Shown here: one piece after another, positions 7,009 through 16,286 of the stretch
Layout: each line of letters starts with the position of its first letter
How positions within the stretch are numbered: the stretch's first letter is position 1
NCBI GenBank assembly: GCA_016844955.1
Contig: JAERTH010000074.1
Span: forward strand, 1 to 51,912
Direction: 5' to 3'
Source of the DNA: Fidelibacterota bacterium
GTDB lineage: Bacteria > Fidelibacterota > UBA8477 > JABMPR01
Length of the DNA stretch: 51,912 nt
Notes under the pieces: generated by a model
What the model was told of the DNA's origin: nothing
What the model saw: the letters and a program-made list of their open reading frames with translations, nothing else
Database searches by the model: none
Position numbers and translations under genes: made by a program

Positions 7009-8892
7009 ATGACAAAACATGTATTTCAGACCGAGGTAAATGAACTCCTCCACCTGATTATTCATTCACTTTATTCACACAAAGAAATTTTTCTGCGGGA
7101 GCTGGTATCCAATGCATCAGATGCACTGGACAAGCTTAAATATCTAACACTCACTGAAGACGAGTTCAAAAAAATCAATTTTGATCCAAAAGTTGAGATT
7201 TCATTCAACGATTCAGCAGAGGATCGCTCCATTACCATCAAGGATTCTGGTATCGGAATGAATGAAGAAGACCTCATCGAACATCTCGGTACCATTGCTC
7301 GTTCTGGAACCAAAAACTTCCTGGGCAAACTTACTGGGGATGACAAGAAAGACTCCAACCTCATTGGTCAATTTGGTGTGGGTTTCTACAGTTGCTTCAT
7401 GGTTGCAGATCAAGTTGAAGTTATAACCCGTAAGGCGGGTGAGAAGGAAGCCTATCGCTGGATCAGTGATGGTAAGAGTGGATTCGAAATTGAGCCCACT
7501 GCCAAAAAAGAAGCTGGAACAGAAATCACCCTGTACCTGAATGATGAAGGTAAGGAATTTGCCAATCGCTGGTCGATCACCGAGACCCTGAAAAAATATT
7601 CCAACCACATCGCTTTCCCGGTCTATCTCAGTTATGAAGAGAGTCAGTTCGATGGCGAGGGTGAAGATAAAAAAGAGATCAAAGAACTAAAAACCGAACA
7701 GATCAATGATGCCACCGCCTTCTGGAAAAAGCCAAAATCAGAACTGAAGAAAAAAGACTACAATGAGTTCTATAAAACCTTCAGCAATGATTTTGCAGAT
7801 CCAGCCCTGCATGTCCATACCCAGGCTGAAGGTGCCATGGATTACACCACCCTTTTCTTTGTCCCTGAAAAAGCGCCCCAGGATCTTTTCTATGCAGATT
7901 ATAAACCTGGCGTAAAACTGTATGTGAAGCGTGTCTTTATCACCGATGATGAAAAAGAGCTGTTACCTACCTATCTACGGTTTGTAAAAGGTATTATTGA
8001 TTCAGAAGATCTGCCCTTGAATGTCAGTCGTGAAATTCTTCAACAGAACCGTGTGCTGGACAACATACGTAAAGCCTCCGTTAAGAAATTATTGAAATCC
8101 TTCCAGACGCTGGCCAAGAAGGAGAAGGAATACATTAAGTTTTATGAGGAATTTGGTCGTCCCATCAAGGAGGGTTATTACCAGGATCGTGACAACCGCG
8201 AGTTATTGGAAAAGCTGGTTCGCTTTAAATCCACCAAGGTTGAAGGATACACAACCCTGGAAGACTATGTCAAGCGCATGCAGGAAGACCAGAAGGGGAT
8301 CTACTACATCACGGGTGATAATGAAGCCACCTTACGTCGCTCACCTCTCATTGAAATGTATATGCAGAAGGATATTGAAGTGCTTATCGCCGATGATGAA
8401 ATCGACGAAATCATTATTCCCGGCGCTGCCAAATATGGAGATCACGATTTCAAATCTGTAAATCGCAGCAATGCTGGTGACGAGCTGAAAAAAGAGGGTG
8501 AAGTTGAAGAAGAGACCAACGAAAAAGAGACGGCTCCATTCATCAAAAAAGTGAAGAAGGTTTTAGGTGACAGAGTTAAGGATGTAAAAGTTTCCTCTCG
8601 CCTCACTGATTCACCATCTGTCCTCGTTGCTGATGCTGATGACCCCACATTCCAGATGCAGGAAATGATGCGGGCTATGGGCCAGGCAGGCATGCCTGAT
8701 GCCAAACCCATTTTGGAAATCAACCTGGGGCATCCCATCCTGAAAAAGATGAGTGGTATGCGCAAAACAAAGGATTTTGATAACGCGACTGAGTTGCTTT
8801 ACGAGCAAGCCCTGCTGTTAGAGGGAATGAAGCTTGAAAACCCGGCTGATTTCGTCAAACGTCTTAATGATGTCCTGACCAAGTCTCTATAG
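7009..8892 (+). CDS. htpG: HSP90-family chaperone HtpG
   Basis: This ATP-dependent cytosolic chaperone is full length at 627 residues. The N-terminal GHKL ATPase domain shows NASDALDKLKYL, DSGIGM, LGTIARSGT and GQFGVGFYSCFMVA. The middle domain carries LPLNVSREILQQNR with the catalytic Arg loop. The C-terminal dimerisation domain ends at NDVLTKSL without the eukaryotic MEEVD. An acidic linker (EGEVEEETNEKE) precedes the C-terminal domain. The gene is monocistronic, with AGGGAG upstream of the ATG and a terminator at 9001. An ATCGA-N5-TCGAT inverted repeat at 6975-6989 lies just before it; no CIRCE element was seen. Confidence 0.98.
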   Translation: MTKHVFQTEVNELLHLIIHSLYSHKEIFLRELVSNASDALDKLKYLTLTEDEFKKINFDPKVEISFNDSAEDRSITIKDSGIGMNEEDLIEHLGTIARSGTKNFLGKLTGDDKKDSNLIGQFGVGFYSCFMVADQVEVITRKAGEKEAYRWISDGKSGFEIEPTAKKEAGTEITLYLNDEGKEFANRWSITETLKKYSNHIAFPVYLSYEESQFDGEGEDKKEIKELKTEQINDATAFWKKPKSELKKKDYNEFYKTFSNDFADPALHVHTQAEGAMDYTTLFFVPEKAPQDLFYADYKPGVKLYVKRVFITDDEKELLPTYLRFVKGIIDSEDLPLNVSREILQQNRVLDNIRKASVKKLLKSFQTLAKKEKEYIKFYEEFGRPIKEGYYQDRDNRELLEKLVRFKSTKVEGYTTLEDYVKRMQEDQKGIYYITGDNEATLRRSPLIEMYMQKDIEVLIADDEIDEIIIPGAAKYGDHDFKSVNRSNAGDELKKEGEVEEETNEKETAPFIKKVKKVLGDRVKDVKVSSRLTDSPSVLVADADDPTFQMQEMMRAMGQAGMPDAKPILEINLGHPILKKMSGMRKTKDFDNATELLYEQALLLEGMKLENPADFVKRLNDVLTKSL

Positions 8893-9000
8893 CCATATCC
8901 GGAGGGTGAAAGATCCCTGCCAAGCCGAAGCGTCTTCCTGAGCTTTTCGGAGGATGCCCAGACAGGACATTTCGAGAGCCTCAATGTCCAAAGAAAAACC

Positions 9001-9044
9001 AGCCCTGATCCCAACGCTTTCCAAAGGATCAGGGCTGATTTTAT
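9001..9044 (+). terminator. Intrinsic terminator between htpG and the phosphoesterase gene
   Basis: AGCCCTGATCC and GGATCAGGGCT form an 11-bp stem followed by GATTTTATTT. On the opposite strand the stem is followed by GGTTTTTC, so it can serve both convergent genes. Confidence 0.8.
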
Positions 9045-9056
9045 TTAGAAGAAATT

Positions 9057-9986
9057 TTACTCCTGCGTCGAGTCAGCCTCCTCTATAATCTCCCAGGCAT
9101 AGTCAACATACTCCCAGACTACACTGTCTGCAAAAACCTCCACATTTAAAAAACCTTCCTCGGTTTCTTCATAAGGCCCCAGCCACCAGCGTGCACTCAC
9201 CGCACCAGCAGTGACAAAATGAATCCCTCGGGCATAAATCTCTTCCAGATGATGCAGATGTCCCTGCAGCACCAACTTGACATTGTAAGGATCAATTATT
9301 TCCATGACTTCATGTGAGTTGGTTACGATGTAGCCTCTTCCTACGGGTGCCTGACTTCCTCTCGCCAATTGAGGGTAAACAGATACGAGCGGGATATGGG
9401 TGGACATAATTACAGGTGTTTCAGTACCCACTGCAGCCAGGTCTTCAGCCAGCCAGAGTAGTTGGAGTGAGTCAATATGGCCATAGTAGCGCCGACTCTC
9501 TGTAAATCCGATTGCATCCAGAATAATGAAATGCCAGCCTTTATGATCGAATGAATAGTAGGGTTTGTCCATTCCCAACCGATTCATATACATTTGCTTA
9601 CCATATTCTGGATGATCTGGAGAAATGCCACTTCTCTCATACAATCCAAATACCTCATGGTTGCCTATGGTATTGTGGATAGGTATATCCAGCGTGCTGG
9701 TCAGTTGCTCCCAAAGCTGATATAATGAATCAGCCCTGCCATAGCTTTGACCCAGAGCATCCATGATCAGATCTCCACCAGTTAGAATCATTTCCGGCTC
9801 CAATTCAAGGGCTCGGGTTAAAGCTTGATTTGAGCCTTCAATAGCATGTCTCTCTGGCTGGATATGCAGGTCAGTTAGATAACAAAACCTAAAAATGGGT
9901 TGTGGTTCTTTTTGAACGCAAGTGCTGATTGAAAGCAACATAACAACTGCAAGTGTGAGTAAAAAGAAATGACTGAATCTTTGCAT
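9057..9986 (-). CDS. Calcineurin-like metallophosphoesterase, predicted lipoprotein
   Basis: The signal peptide ends in a lipobox-like ISTC, so the mature protein is probably lipid-anchored in the cell envelope. The metallophosphoesterase motifs are in order: DLH (TDLHIQPERH), GGDLIMD, GNHE, a His in STHIP and GHLHH. Such enzymes hydrolyse phosphomonoesters, phosphodiesters or nucleotides with two metal ions. The length of 309 residues is normal for a single-domain enzyme. It is convergent with htpG and divergent from the carbamoyltransferase gene and has no operon partner. The physiological substrate is unknown. Confidence 0.85.
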   Translation of the reverse strand: MQRFSHFFLLTLAVVMLLSISTCVQKEPQPIFRFCYLTDLHIQPERHAIEGSNQALTRALELEPEMILTGGDLIMDALGQSYGRADSLYQLWEQLTSTLDIPIHNTIGNHEVFGLYERSGISPDHPEYGKQMYMNRLGMDKPYYSFDHKGWHFIILDAIGFTESRRYYGHIDSLQLLWLAEDLAAVGTETPVIMSTHIPLVSVYPQLARGSQAPVGRGYIVTNSHEVMEIIDPYNVKLVLQGHLHHLEEIYARGIHFVTAGAVSARWWLGPYEETEEGFLNVEVFADSVVWEYVDYAWEIIEEADSTQE

Positions 9987-10237
9987 GAAACACCCCCTAA
10001 GTGTGTTAGAAAAATACTTGTCGTGCTATTATAAACAATTCACAGTGGAAGGTGGAATGAGTTTTTGAAAAATCCTTTAATTTATCTTTTGGAGGGTACC
10101 CTGTAGCACCTCATATTGTGGCGTCAAAGCCCCAAAAACACCCTGTTGAAGCAGGGGAAATGAGAATAATTTGCAACTGAATTTCAACCCTGAAAATGTA
10201 GCTGGAATTGTCCCGCTTCGAGGCTATCAAACACGCA

Positions 10238-12052
10238 ATGTCTGACCCCATTTATATCTTAGGAATTTCTGCTTTTTATCATGATTCGGCAGCCTGCCTG
10301 ATCAGAAATGGTCAAATTGTTGCCGCCGCTCAGGAGGAACGTTTCACGCGCAAAAAGCATGATCCAAATTTCCCATCCCGGGCCATTAAGTATTGTCTTG
10401 ATGCAGCTGAAATCAGTGCCAGTGACTTGAGGGCCGCTGCATTTTATGACAAACCCCTTTTAAAATTTGAGCGCTTATTAGAAACCTATCTGATGTCCTC
10501 ACCGCTGGGTCTGAAATCTTACCTGAAAGCCATGCCAGTCTGGCTCAAAACCAAACTCTGGATACCCAAGATCATTGAGCGGGAAATCGGGTTTTCAGGG
10601 GAGTTATTTTTTCCTGAACATCATGAATCCCACGCGGCATCAGCATTTTATCCCTCGCCCTTTCAAAGCGCAGCCATATTAACCATGGATGGCGTTGGGG
10701 AATGGACCACAACCAGCTGGGGAACAGGTAAGGACAATCAGGTAAAGCTGGAGAAGGAAATAAATTTTCCTCACTCACTGGGATTGCTGTATTCCGCTTT
10801 CACATACTACACTGGATTCAGGGTAAACTCTGGTGAATACAAGCTTATGGGCCTGGCACCTTATGGTGAACCCCGTTATTCAGAATTGATCAAAGACAAG
10901 CTCATCGATATCAAGGAAGATGGATCATACCGCCTTGAGATGAAATATTTCAACTATGCCGCCGGCCTCACCATGACCAGCAGACATTTTAACAAACTCT
11001 TTAACGGAAAACCCCGACTGCCCGAGTCGCCCATTACACAACGTGAAATGGATCTGGCGGCATCAATCCAACAGGTAACGGAAGAGGTCGTCCTTAAAAC
11101 TGTGGCACATATCGTAGCACAAACGGGTGAACGCAATTTGTGCCTGGCAGGTGGCGTGGCTTTAAATTGCGTTGCCAATGGAAAAATTTTACGCTCTGGT
11201 CTCATTGACAATTTGTGGATTCAACCTGCAGCAGGTGATGCTGGTGGGGCTGTGGGCGCAGCCATGGCGGTCTGGTACCACCATCTCGGAAGTGATAGAA
11301 CTGTAACCACAGATGTGGATGCTATGCAAGGAGCCTATCTTGGTCCTGATTACTCCGATGACATCATTCAGTCCACACTTGATGATCGGGGTGCTGTGTA
11401 TACCAAAGTGGATGATCCCTCCCTGGCTGGTGCAAAAATCATCAGTGAAGAAAAGGTGCTGGGGTGGTTTCAGGGGAGGATGGAGTTTGGCCCCAGGGCC
11501 CTTGGTAACCGTAGCATTATTGGTGATGCTCGTTCGGTGGAGATGCAGACCACCATGAATTTGAAGATTAAATACAGGGAGTCTTTTCGTCCCTTTGCCC
11601 CTTCAGTAATGGAAGAAGAAATCTCAAACTGGTTCGCAATTGATGGCCCCAGTCCCTACATGTTGCTGGTGGCCGATGTCCATAGCGATCATCTTCTGGA
11701 TACCGATGGCCGTAAGCTGGATGGCCTGGATAAATTGAAACGCCACCGTTCCAACATTCCTGCTATTACCCATGTTGACAATTCAGCACGAATCCAGAGT
11801 GTCAACAAGCATACAAATCCTGAATATCACGCACTCATTTCACACTTTCAAAAATTGACGGGGTGTCCGGTAATAGTAAACACCTCCTTTAATGTTCGTG
11901 GCGAGCCAATTGTTGCCTCACCGGGAGATGCCTACCGCTGTTTTATGGCGACTGAGATGGATAGCCTGATTGTCGGTTCATTTGTCATGCACAAAGCCGA
12001 TCAACCCACCCACAACAAACAGGATTATCTCAATGAGTTCGACCTTGATTAA
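10238..12052 (+). CDS. Carbamoyltransferase, NodU/CmcH/TobZ family
   Basis: Family members move carbamoyl from carbamoyl phosphate to a hydroxyl group of a sugar or natural product through carbamoyl-adenylate. The N-terminal Kae1-like domain begins ILGISAFYHDSAACLI with EERFTRKKHD, then HHESHAASAFYPSPF, and continues to LCLAGGVALNCVANGK and GDAGGAVGAA. The C-terminal YrdC-like domain shows FGPRALGNRSI, ESFRPFAPSV and VNTSFNVRGEPIV. The start at 10238 gives the usual MSDPIYILGIS; a TTG at 10208 would add ten residues. Its end overlaps the start of an SxtJ-like gene, followed by DUF5989, a recurrent neighbourhood for this family. The acceptor is unknown; an envelope or exported glycan is my guess. 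Confidence 0.93.
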   Translation: MSDPIYILGISAFYHDSAACLIRNGQIVAAAQEERFTRKKHDPNFPSRAIKYCLDAAEISASDLRAAAFYDKPLLKFERLLETYLMSSPLGLKSYLKAMPVWLKTKLWIPKIIEREIGFSGELFFPEHHESHAASAFYPSPFQSAAILTMDGVGEWTTTSWGTGKDNQVKLEKEINFPHSLGLLYSAFTYYTGFRVNSGEYKLMGLAPYGEPRYSELIKDKLIDIKEDGSYRLEMKYFNYAAGLTMTSRHFNKLFNGKPRLPESPITQREMDLAASIQQVTEEVVLKTVAHIVAQTGERNLCLAGGVALNCVANGKILRSGLIDNLWIQPAAGDAGGAVGAAMAVWYHHLGSDRTVTTDVDAMQGAYLGPDYSDDIIQSTLDDRGAVYTKVDDPSLAGAKIISEEKVLGWFQGRMEFGPRALGNRSIIGDARSVEMQTTMNLKIKYRESFRPFAPSVMEEEISNWFAIDGPSPYMLLVADVHSDHLLDTDGRKLDGLDKLKRHRSNIPAITHVDNSARIQSVNKHTNPEYHALISHFQKLTGCPVIVNTSFNVRGEPIVASPGDAYRCFMATEMDSLIVGSFVMHKADQPTHNKQDYLNEFDLD

Positions 12053-12452
12053 ACTCATTTCATCCCTGGAGATCAAGACCGACCGCCACTCCATGAGGAC
12101 CTTTGGTTTTGGTTTGGCCATCATTCTGGCGGGCTTTGCATTATTGGGACTATGGCTTAAGGGCGACCTGAATCTTTGGCTCATTGTAGCGGGAGCAGTT
12201 TCAGGGTTACTGACTTTTATTTCCTACCGGCTGCTCTTCCCCATCTATTACCCCTGGATGGTTATCACCAAGCTACTTGGGATGCTCATCACCTATACCC
12301 TTCTCACCTTTGCCTTTTATGTTATTTTGACACCCCTGGGCATGCTCATGAGAATGAAAAAGGGTGACCCGCTAAAGCGCACGTGGAGTGATTTCAGCTA
12401 CTGGGAAGCTCGAGAAAATGAACCTGACAAACGAATGAACAGGATGTTTTAA
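12033..12452 (+). CDS. SxtJ family membrane protein
   Basis: This 139-residue protein has three to four membrane segments: FGFGLAIILAGFALLGLW, LWLIVAGAVSGLLTFISYRLLF and LLGMLITYTLLTFAFYVILTPLGMLMR. A conserved tail GDPLKRTW...SYWEARE follows. This layout, including the start MRTFGFGLAI and the LTPLG segment, matches SxtJ-family proteins, named from saxitoxin clusters but widespread beside NodU-type carbamoyltransferases. The ATG at 12033 overlaps the carbamoyltransferase gene by 20 bases, giving coupling. A longer frame from 11970 is an overlap artefact. The role is unknown; it may anchor the carbamoyltransferase at the membrane. Confidence 0.85.
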   Translation: MSSTLIKLISSLEIKTDRHSMRTFGFGLAIILAGFALLGLWLKGDLNLWLIVAGAVSGLLTFISYRLLFPIYYPWMVITKLLGMLITYTLLTFAFYVILTPLGMLMRMKKGDPLKRTWSDFSYWEARENEPDKRMNRMF

Positions 12453-12454
12453 TA

Positions 12455-12613
12455 ATGGCACAAGTAAATATCTGGACTGAATTGTGGGACTATATGAAAG
12501 TCCGGAAAAAGTGGTGGCTGGCCCCCATTTTTGTATTTCTTTTTATTCTGGCAGCGATTGCGGTATTCGCTGAGGGTTCAGCGCTGGCACCCTTCATTTA
12601 TACCATTTTTTAA
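12455..12613 (+). CDS. DUF5989 family small membrane protein
   Basis: This short gene encodes 52 residues, starting MAQVNIWTELWDYMKVRKKW, with one transmembrane helix (PIFVFLFILAAIAVFA) and ending GSALAPFIYTIF. The basic patch before the helix and the EGSALAPFIYT ending are the DUF5989 signature. It starts two bases after the SxtJ stop codon. DUF5989 genes regularly accompany SxtJ and carbamoyltransferase genes, so this is the third part of a conserved cassette. The function is unknown. It ends 12 bases before the convergent SGNH/TPR gene. Confidence 0.85.
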   Translation: MAQVNIWTELWDYMKVRKKWWLAPIFVFLFILAAIAVFAEGSALAPFIYTIF

Positions 12614-12625
12614 CTCGCTATAAAA

Positions 12626-14758
12626 TCACTTAGCACTCCGGAGCTCATCAAGCGCCTGTGACATGAAATTGTCCTTGGGCTGTAAGGCTAATCCAGCCTC
12701 ATAATATTTGGTTGCCTGACCCACCCGATTTTGGTTTTGGGCCATCTGACCCAACCATCTGTAGGCAGTTGGGGTTGCCTGGATTTCCAGGGTTCTGAGG
12801 AGCAGGTCTTCAGCTTGCTTATATTCTTGCGCCTGAAGATGTGTCTGGGCTTTTTCCAGCAATTTTCTGGTTCTCTCGCTGGCCAGTCTCTGAACCGTAG
12901 ATTGCATACCTTTTAGCTTCTTAGCAACCTTACTATCGGGAAATTTTACCTCGATTTCCCCGGCCAGGGATTTGGCTCGGTCAATACTTCCTACCTGGAT
13001 GTATGCACGATACAGGTTGGTAATGATTGCTGCGTCCTCTGGAAACCTATTTTTTGCCTGCTCCAGTGATGCAATAGCTTGCTCTATATCGCCCAACCAT
13101 AATTCCACTTGCCCCAGCCACTGGATAGCCCATTGATCATGACCATAATAGTATGCAATTTCCAGTACTTGTCTGGCCTGTCCGTACTGTTTTTCTGCCA
13201 ACAAGAGTTTGAGGGCTTCCTGGTAAAAGGAAAGCTCAAATGGGATGGAATAGATCAATGCTAAATATTCTTCAGCAGCTCGCTGCTTGTCGTTCAGGGA
13301 CCGATAGTGTGCGGCCAATAGCACATGTGCTTGCTCAAGCCCTAATTCAGGATTGGTCAACACTTTTAGCGCCAGGTCTTTCACCGGGGTATTATTTTTG
13401 TACGTTTCAAGACTGCGGTTGGGTTCCCAGTGTGCCTTGAAGGGCCAGCCCCCTTTTAAATACATTATGTTCAGGTCTGAAACGGTGCTGTCGAGGCAGG
13501 AAATTGCCCATCTACTCTTCCAGCCATGTGCATCAGTTATATCCACTCCCCTTCTGGGGGCATCCAGGACACGATTATTAACCAGGGTTTTAAAAAACGC
13601 GTCAGCCATTAAAAAATATCCGTCCATGTTGGGATGGAGATGATCAACCATTAATTCATTTCCCACAAGACCATTGGTTGCTTCCTTCTCAAAAGCTGAC
13701 AACATAGGCACAACCAACAATTCGTTTTCACGAGCTAGAGCATGGATGATTTCATTGATATCCTCACTGGCACGGAAGCGTAGCGCATCATGATTCTTGG
13801 CTAATGTATAGGCAGCTCTGGCTTCAGAATAGCTTGAGGCCTGCTCATATTTTTGAGCCTGTTGATAGAGGTAAAGGGCATTTTCTTCATTATTATTCTC
13901 AAGGGATACGAAGGGAGCCTGGTCCTTGATGTTTGAAACCAACTCGCTAAGAATGACTTCCACATTCTGACCTCTGGCAAGATCAATGATGCTACTTAAG
14001 TTTGATTCAAATTGGAGTCTACCCTCTTCATAAAGTTTGCTTCGAGTTGGAATGTTTTGTTCACCAACAATCCGCTCCATCAATGTCCCCGTTGGATCCT
14101 GAGAAGCAGAATTCAGCTGATCGGTGGTACCCTCTCCGCGAATGCTTTGAACCATGTTTCGCATGAGACGAAAAGTACGGAATTGATTCAGCCGCAAATA
14201 GCTGCGCACAAGCCAGGGCTTACGTCCAAATGATTCCATTGAGGCAACACCCAACGCTCCATAGTATTCATTGTGACCCGCATAGATCAGGATGGCATCG
14301 GGTTCCTGCTCCAGGACTTCATCCGTAAAATCCAGAAGCGTATAACTACCCACTGCAGACAGGGCAACATTCACCACTTCGATAGTTTTTTCAGGGTACA
14401 TTTCCTGAAGTCGAAAGGCCAGAATGCGTGAGAACTTCAGGTTGTTTCCGTATGGATATCCTGCTGCGCTGGAGCCTCCCATTACAAAGATGCGATAGCC
14501 TTTTTCCGGCTTTTCTTCAAGAAAGAGATCCTTGGTGGGACTGGGGATAGTTTTTTGCTTTCCAAAATATCTTTGCCCAACATTGGGATTGATTGTGAGT
14601 AGTCCAGCGTCCTCACCCCGGGCAGGAACAAAAAGACTTAAATCACCGCCATAATCAATCAATCGTAGACTACCCTCAAGCACAAAGAGAAAGAGCAGTG
14701 GGACCAAAATTACGATGAGGATAAAAAGGCGTTTTATCCGGCTCTGAGCGGCTGTCAT
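12626..14758 (-). CDS. SGNH/GDSL hydrolase-like protein with C-terminal TPR repeats
   Basis: The 710-residue protein has an N-terminal membrane anchor (LFILIVILVPLLFLFVLEGSL). An SGNH-like domain follows: FVMGGSSAAGYPYG (block I with the nucleophile Ser), IYAGHNEYYGALG (block III) and DHLHPNMDGYFLMADAF (block V Asp/His). From about residue 480 several TPR-type helix pairs follow (AAEEYLALIYSIP, QARQVLEIAYYYG, AIASLEQAKNRFPEDA, ATKYYEAGLALQP). It is convergent with the carbamoyltransferase cassette. A close paralog lies at 26123-28441. The domain may deacylate or acylate an envelope glycan; the substrate is unknown. Confidence 0.82.
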   Translation of the reverse strand: MTAAQSRIKRLFILIVILVPLLFLFVLEGSLRLIDYGGDLSLFVPARGEDAGLLTINPNVGQRYFGKQKTIPSPTKDLFLEEKPEKGYRIFVMGGSSAAGYPYGNNLKFSRILAFRLQEMYPEKTIEVVNVALSAVGSYTLLDFTDEVLEQEPDAILIYAGHNEYYGALGVASMESFGRKPWLVRSYLRLNQFRTFRLMRNMVQSIRGEGTTDQLNSASQDPTGTLMERIVGEQNIPTRSKLYEEGRLQFESNLSSIIDLARGQNVEVILSELVSNIKDQAPFVSLENNNEENALYLYQQAQKYEQASSYSEARAAYTLAKNHDALRFRASEDINEIIHALARENELLVVPMLSAFEKEATNGLVGNELMVDHLHPNMDGYFLMADAFFKTLVNNRVLDAPRRGVDITDAHGWKSRWAISCLDSTVSDLNIMYLKGGWPFKAHWEPNRSLETYKNNTPVKDLALKVLTNPELGLEQAHVLLAAHYRSLNDKQRAAEEYLALIYSIPFELSFYQEALKLLLAEKQYGQARQVLEIAYYYGHDQWAIQWLGQVELWLGDIEQAIASLEQAKNRFPEDAAIITNLYRAYIQVGSIDRAKSLAGEIEVKFPDSKVAKKLKGMQSTVQRLASERTRKLLEKAQTHLQAQEYKQAEDLLLRTLEIQATPTAYRWLGQMAQNQNRVGQATKYYEAGLALQPKDNFMSQALDELRSAK

Positions 14759-14890
14759 GTGTTTATCACTTTACTATACTATAGTGGTTGAGCATGCGTG
14801 TGGATCATATCCTGGTGTCGCATGAATCATGGACTGTTGTTATTTTTATTATTCGACCTGTCTAGTTACAATCTATCTGAAAGTGGCTAT

Positions 14891-14923
14891 AAAAACAAAT
14901 CCGTTACCCTGGGGCAACGGATT
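14891..14923 (-). terminator. Intrinsic terminator of the TonB/PorV/lipoprotein operon
   Basis: AATCCGTT and AACGGATT arms close a short C/G-rich loop region. On the minus strand the stem is followed by TTGTTTTTA. It lies about 55 bases after the stop of the last gene of the operon. Confidence 0.7.
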
Positions 14924-14978
14924 CATCTTTATCAACCAAAGGAGATTTTATGTTATGTAAAATCTCAATGGATCTGGT

Positions 14979-16253
14979 TTAATCTCTTCCGAAATATGGT
15001 GCCCCAGCCTCTCCCATATCAATTGCTAAAATGTTTTGCGATAATGCATCCTCGCCGGGGTTAACGTATAGTACTTCATCTGTGCTCCATACCATATCAA
15101 CTGCGTGTGGAGAAATAATACCCCCCTGATAATAAGGTTCAATTCGACCATCAGCGTAACGCACAAGAATGGGATCGGCGTCATCAATATCAACTGAGAC
15201 AAAGAGTTTCCCCTCATTTGAGAGGGTAATGCTGGTGATTTCAGCATCTGCGTAAATTTCACCTGCATCAGCAATATCAAAAACCTGTTCAGGCTCTCCC
15301 AGGTCATCGACTAAATTGATACTACTTCTCCAGACACCCATTTCAGCAAAATTTGTATCGGATCCTGTATATTCAGCAGCTACATATACATACTCGTTCT
15401 TGAATACTTTAATCCCGAAGACTTCAAAATCAGGATTAAATACTCCCAGGCCAACACTGGTTTCATCGGTGCGTAGCAGGAAAATGCCATCTTTGTAGCC
15501 ACAGTAAATGTTGTGATTTTCATCAAAATCAAAATAGCGAGCCTTCTCATCCATATCTGCACCGTATTCGTAATCATTACTGCCATCAGCAGGAAAGACA
15601 TCAAAATACTTCTTTCCACGTTGGACATAGACATCACCATTAGGTCCAATTTGCATATCATAACTGGCCCTAAAGGATGTTGTGGCAAATTCAGACAGTT
15701 CGCCGGATGCGCTGAATTTGTATATCAAGCGATTGTTGTTTGCATAACTTGCAGCATAGATATTCTCTTCAGCATCAGCAGCAATACAGTATACCCGTGG
15801 AGGCGAAGAAAAGTCTTCTTCTGGGAATATGCCATAGTCATCCACTACCTTGGTTATGCCGTAGGGATTGATCTCCGCAAGGAAAAAAGCACCCTCCACA
15901 GACACTTTAATAGTCAATGCATCACTCACCATGTTGGGTCGATAGATGGTAATTTCATCAGCGCTGGATGCTTTCAGGATTCCAAAAGACAATGCATTTC
16001 CATTGGCGACATCATATATATAGATTTTGTTGTTCTCCGGGATATCTGAAAAGTTCGCACCTTGTATGACAATCTCAGATACACCTCCTGCAGCAGAATC
16101 ACTGGGCAATACTGTGGTTATAGTGGGTTGAGCACCAAAATCCGGATTGGGATCCCAGAGTTGCTCTGGCCCCTCATATTCACACCCTAAAACCAGAAAA
16201 CTCAGTGCAATCAGGGAGGCAATGAGTGCCGTAAAATTTCTATTTATTTTCAT
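14979..16253 (-). CDS. IPT/TIG-domain lipoprotein with beta-propeller-like repeats
   Basis: The signal peptide ends in a clear lipobox (FLVLGCEYEG), so this is a lipoprotein. A TIG/IPT-like immunoglobulin fold follows at roughly 40-130 (ITTVLPSDSAAGGVSEIVIQ...GANFSD). The rest reads like an NHL- or SMP30-type propeller with short repeats such as ENIYAASYANNNRLIYKF, GDVYVQRGKKYF, HNIYCGYKDGIFLL and EYVYVAAEYTG. Proteins of this build are often encoded beside TonB receptors as surface glycan-binding or accessory lipoproteins, taking the place of SusE/SusF. I chose the ATG at 16253 because GAGGAAA lies just upstream. Last gene of the minus-strand operon. Confidence 0.75.
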   Translation of the reverse strand: MKINRNFTALIASLIALSFLVLGCEYEGPEQLWDPNPDFGAQPTITTVLPSDSAAGGVSEIVIQGANFSDIPENNKIYIYDVANGNALSFGILKASSADEITIYRPNMVSDALTIKVSVEGAFFLAEINPYGITKVVDDYGIFPEEDFSSPPRVYCIAADAEENIYAASYANNNRLIYKFSASGELSEFATTSFRASYDMQIGPNGDVYVQRGKKYFDVFPADGSNDYEYGADMDEKARYFDFDENHNIYCGYKDGIFLLRTDETSVGLGVFNPDFEVFGIKVFKNEYVYVAAEYTGSDTNFAEMGVWRSSINLVDDLGEPEQVFDIADAGEIYADAEITSITLSNEGKLFVSVDIDDADPILVRYADGRIEPYYQGGIISPHAVDMVWSTDEVLYVNPGEDALSQNILAIDMGEAGAPYFGRD

Positions 16254-16286
16254 GGATAATTTCCTCATTCTCATCATCAATGAAGC

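Noticed and set aside
15513..16049. Plus-strand frame of 178 codons inside the TIG lipoprotein gene
   Set aside because: Fully antisense to a gene with clear lipobox and domains; composition (Ile, Cys, Thr rich) is typical of a shadow.
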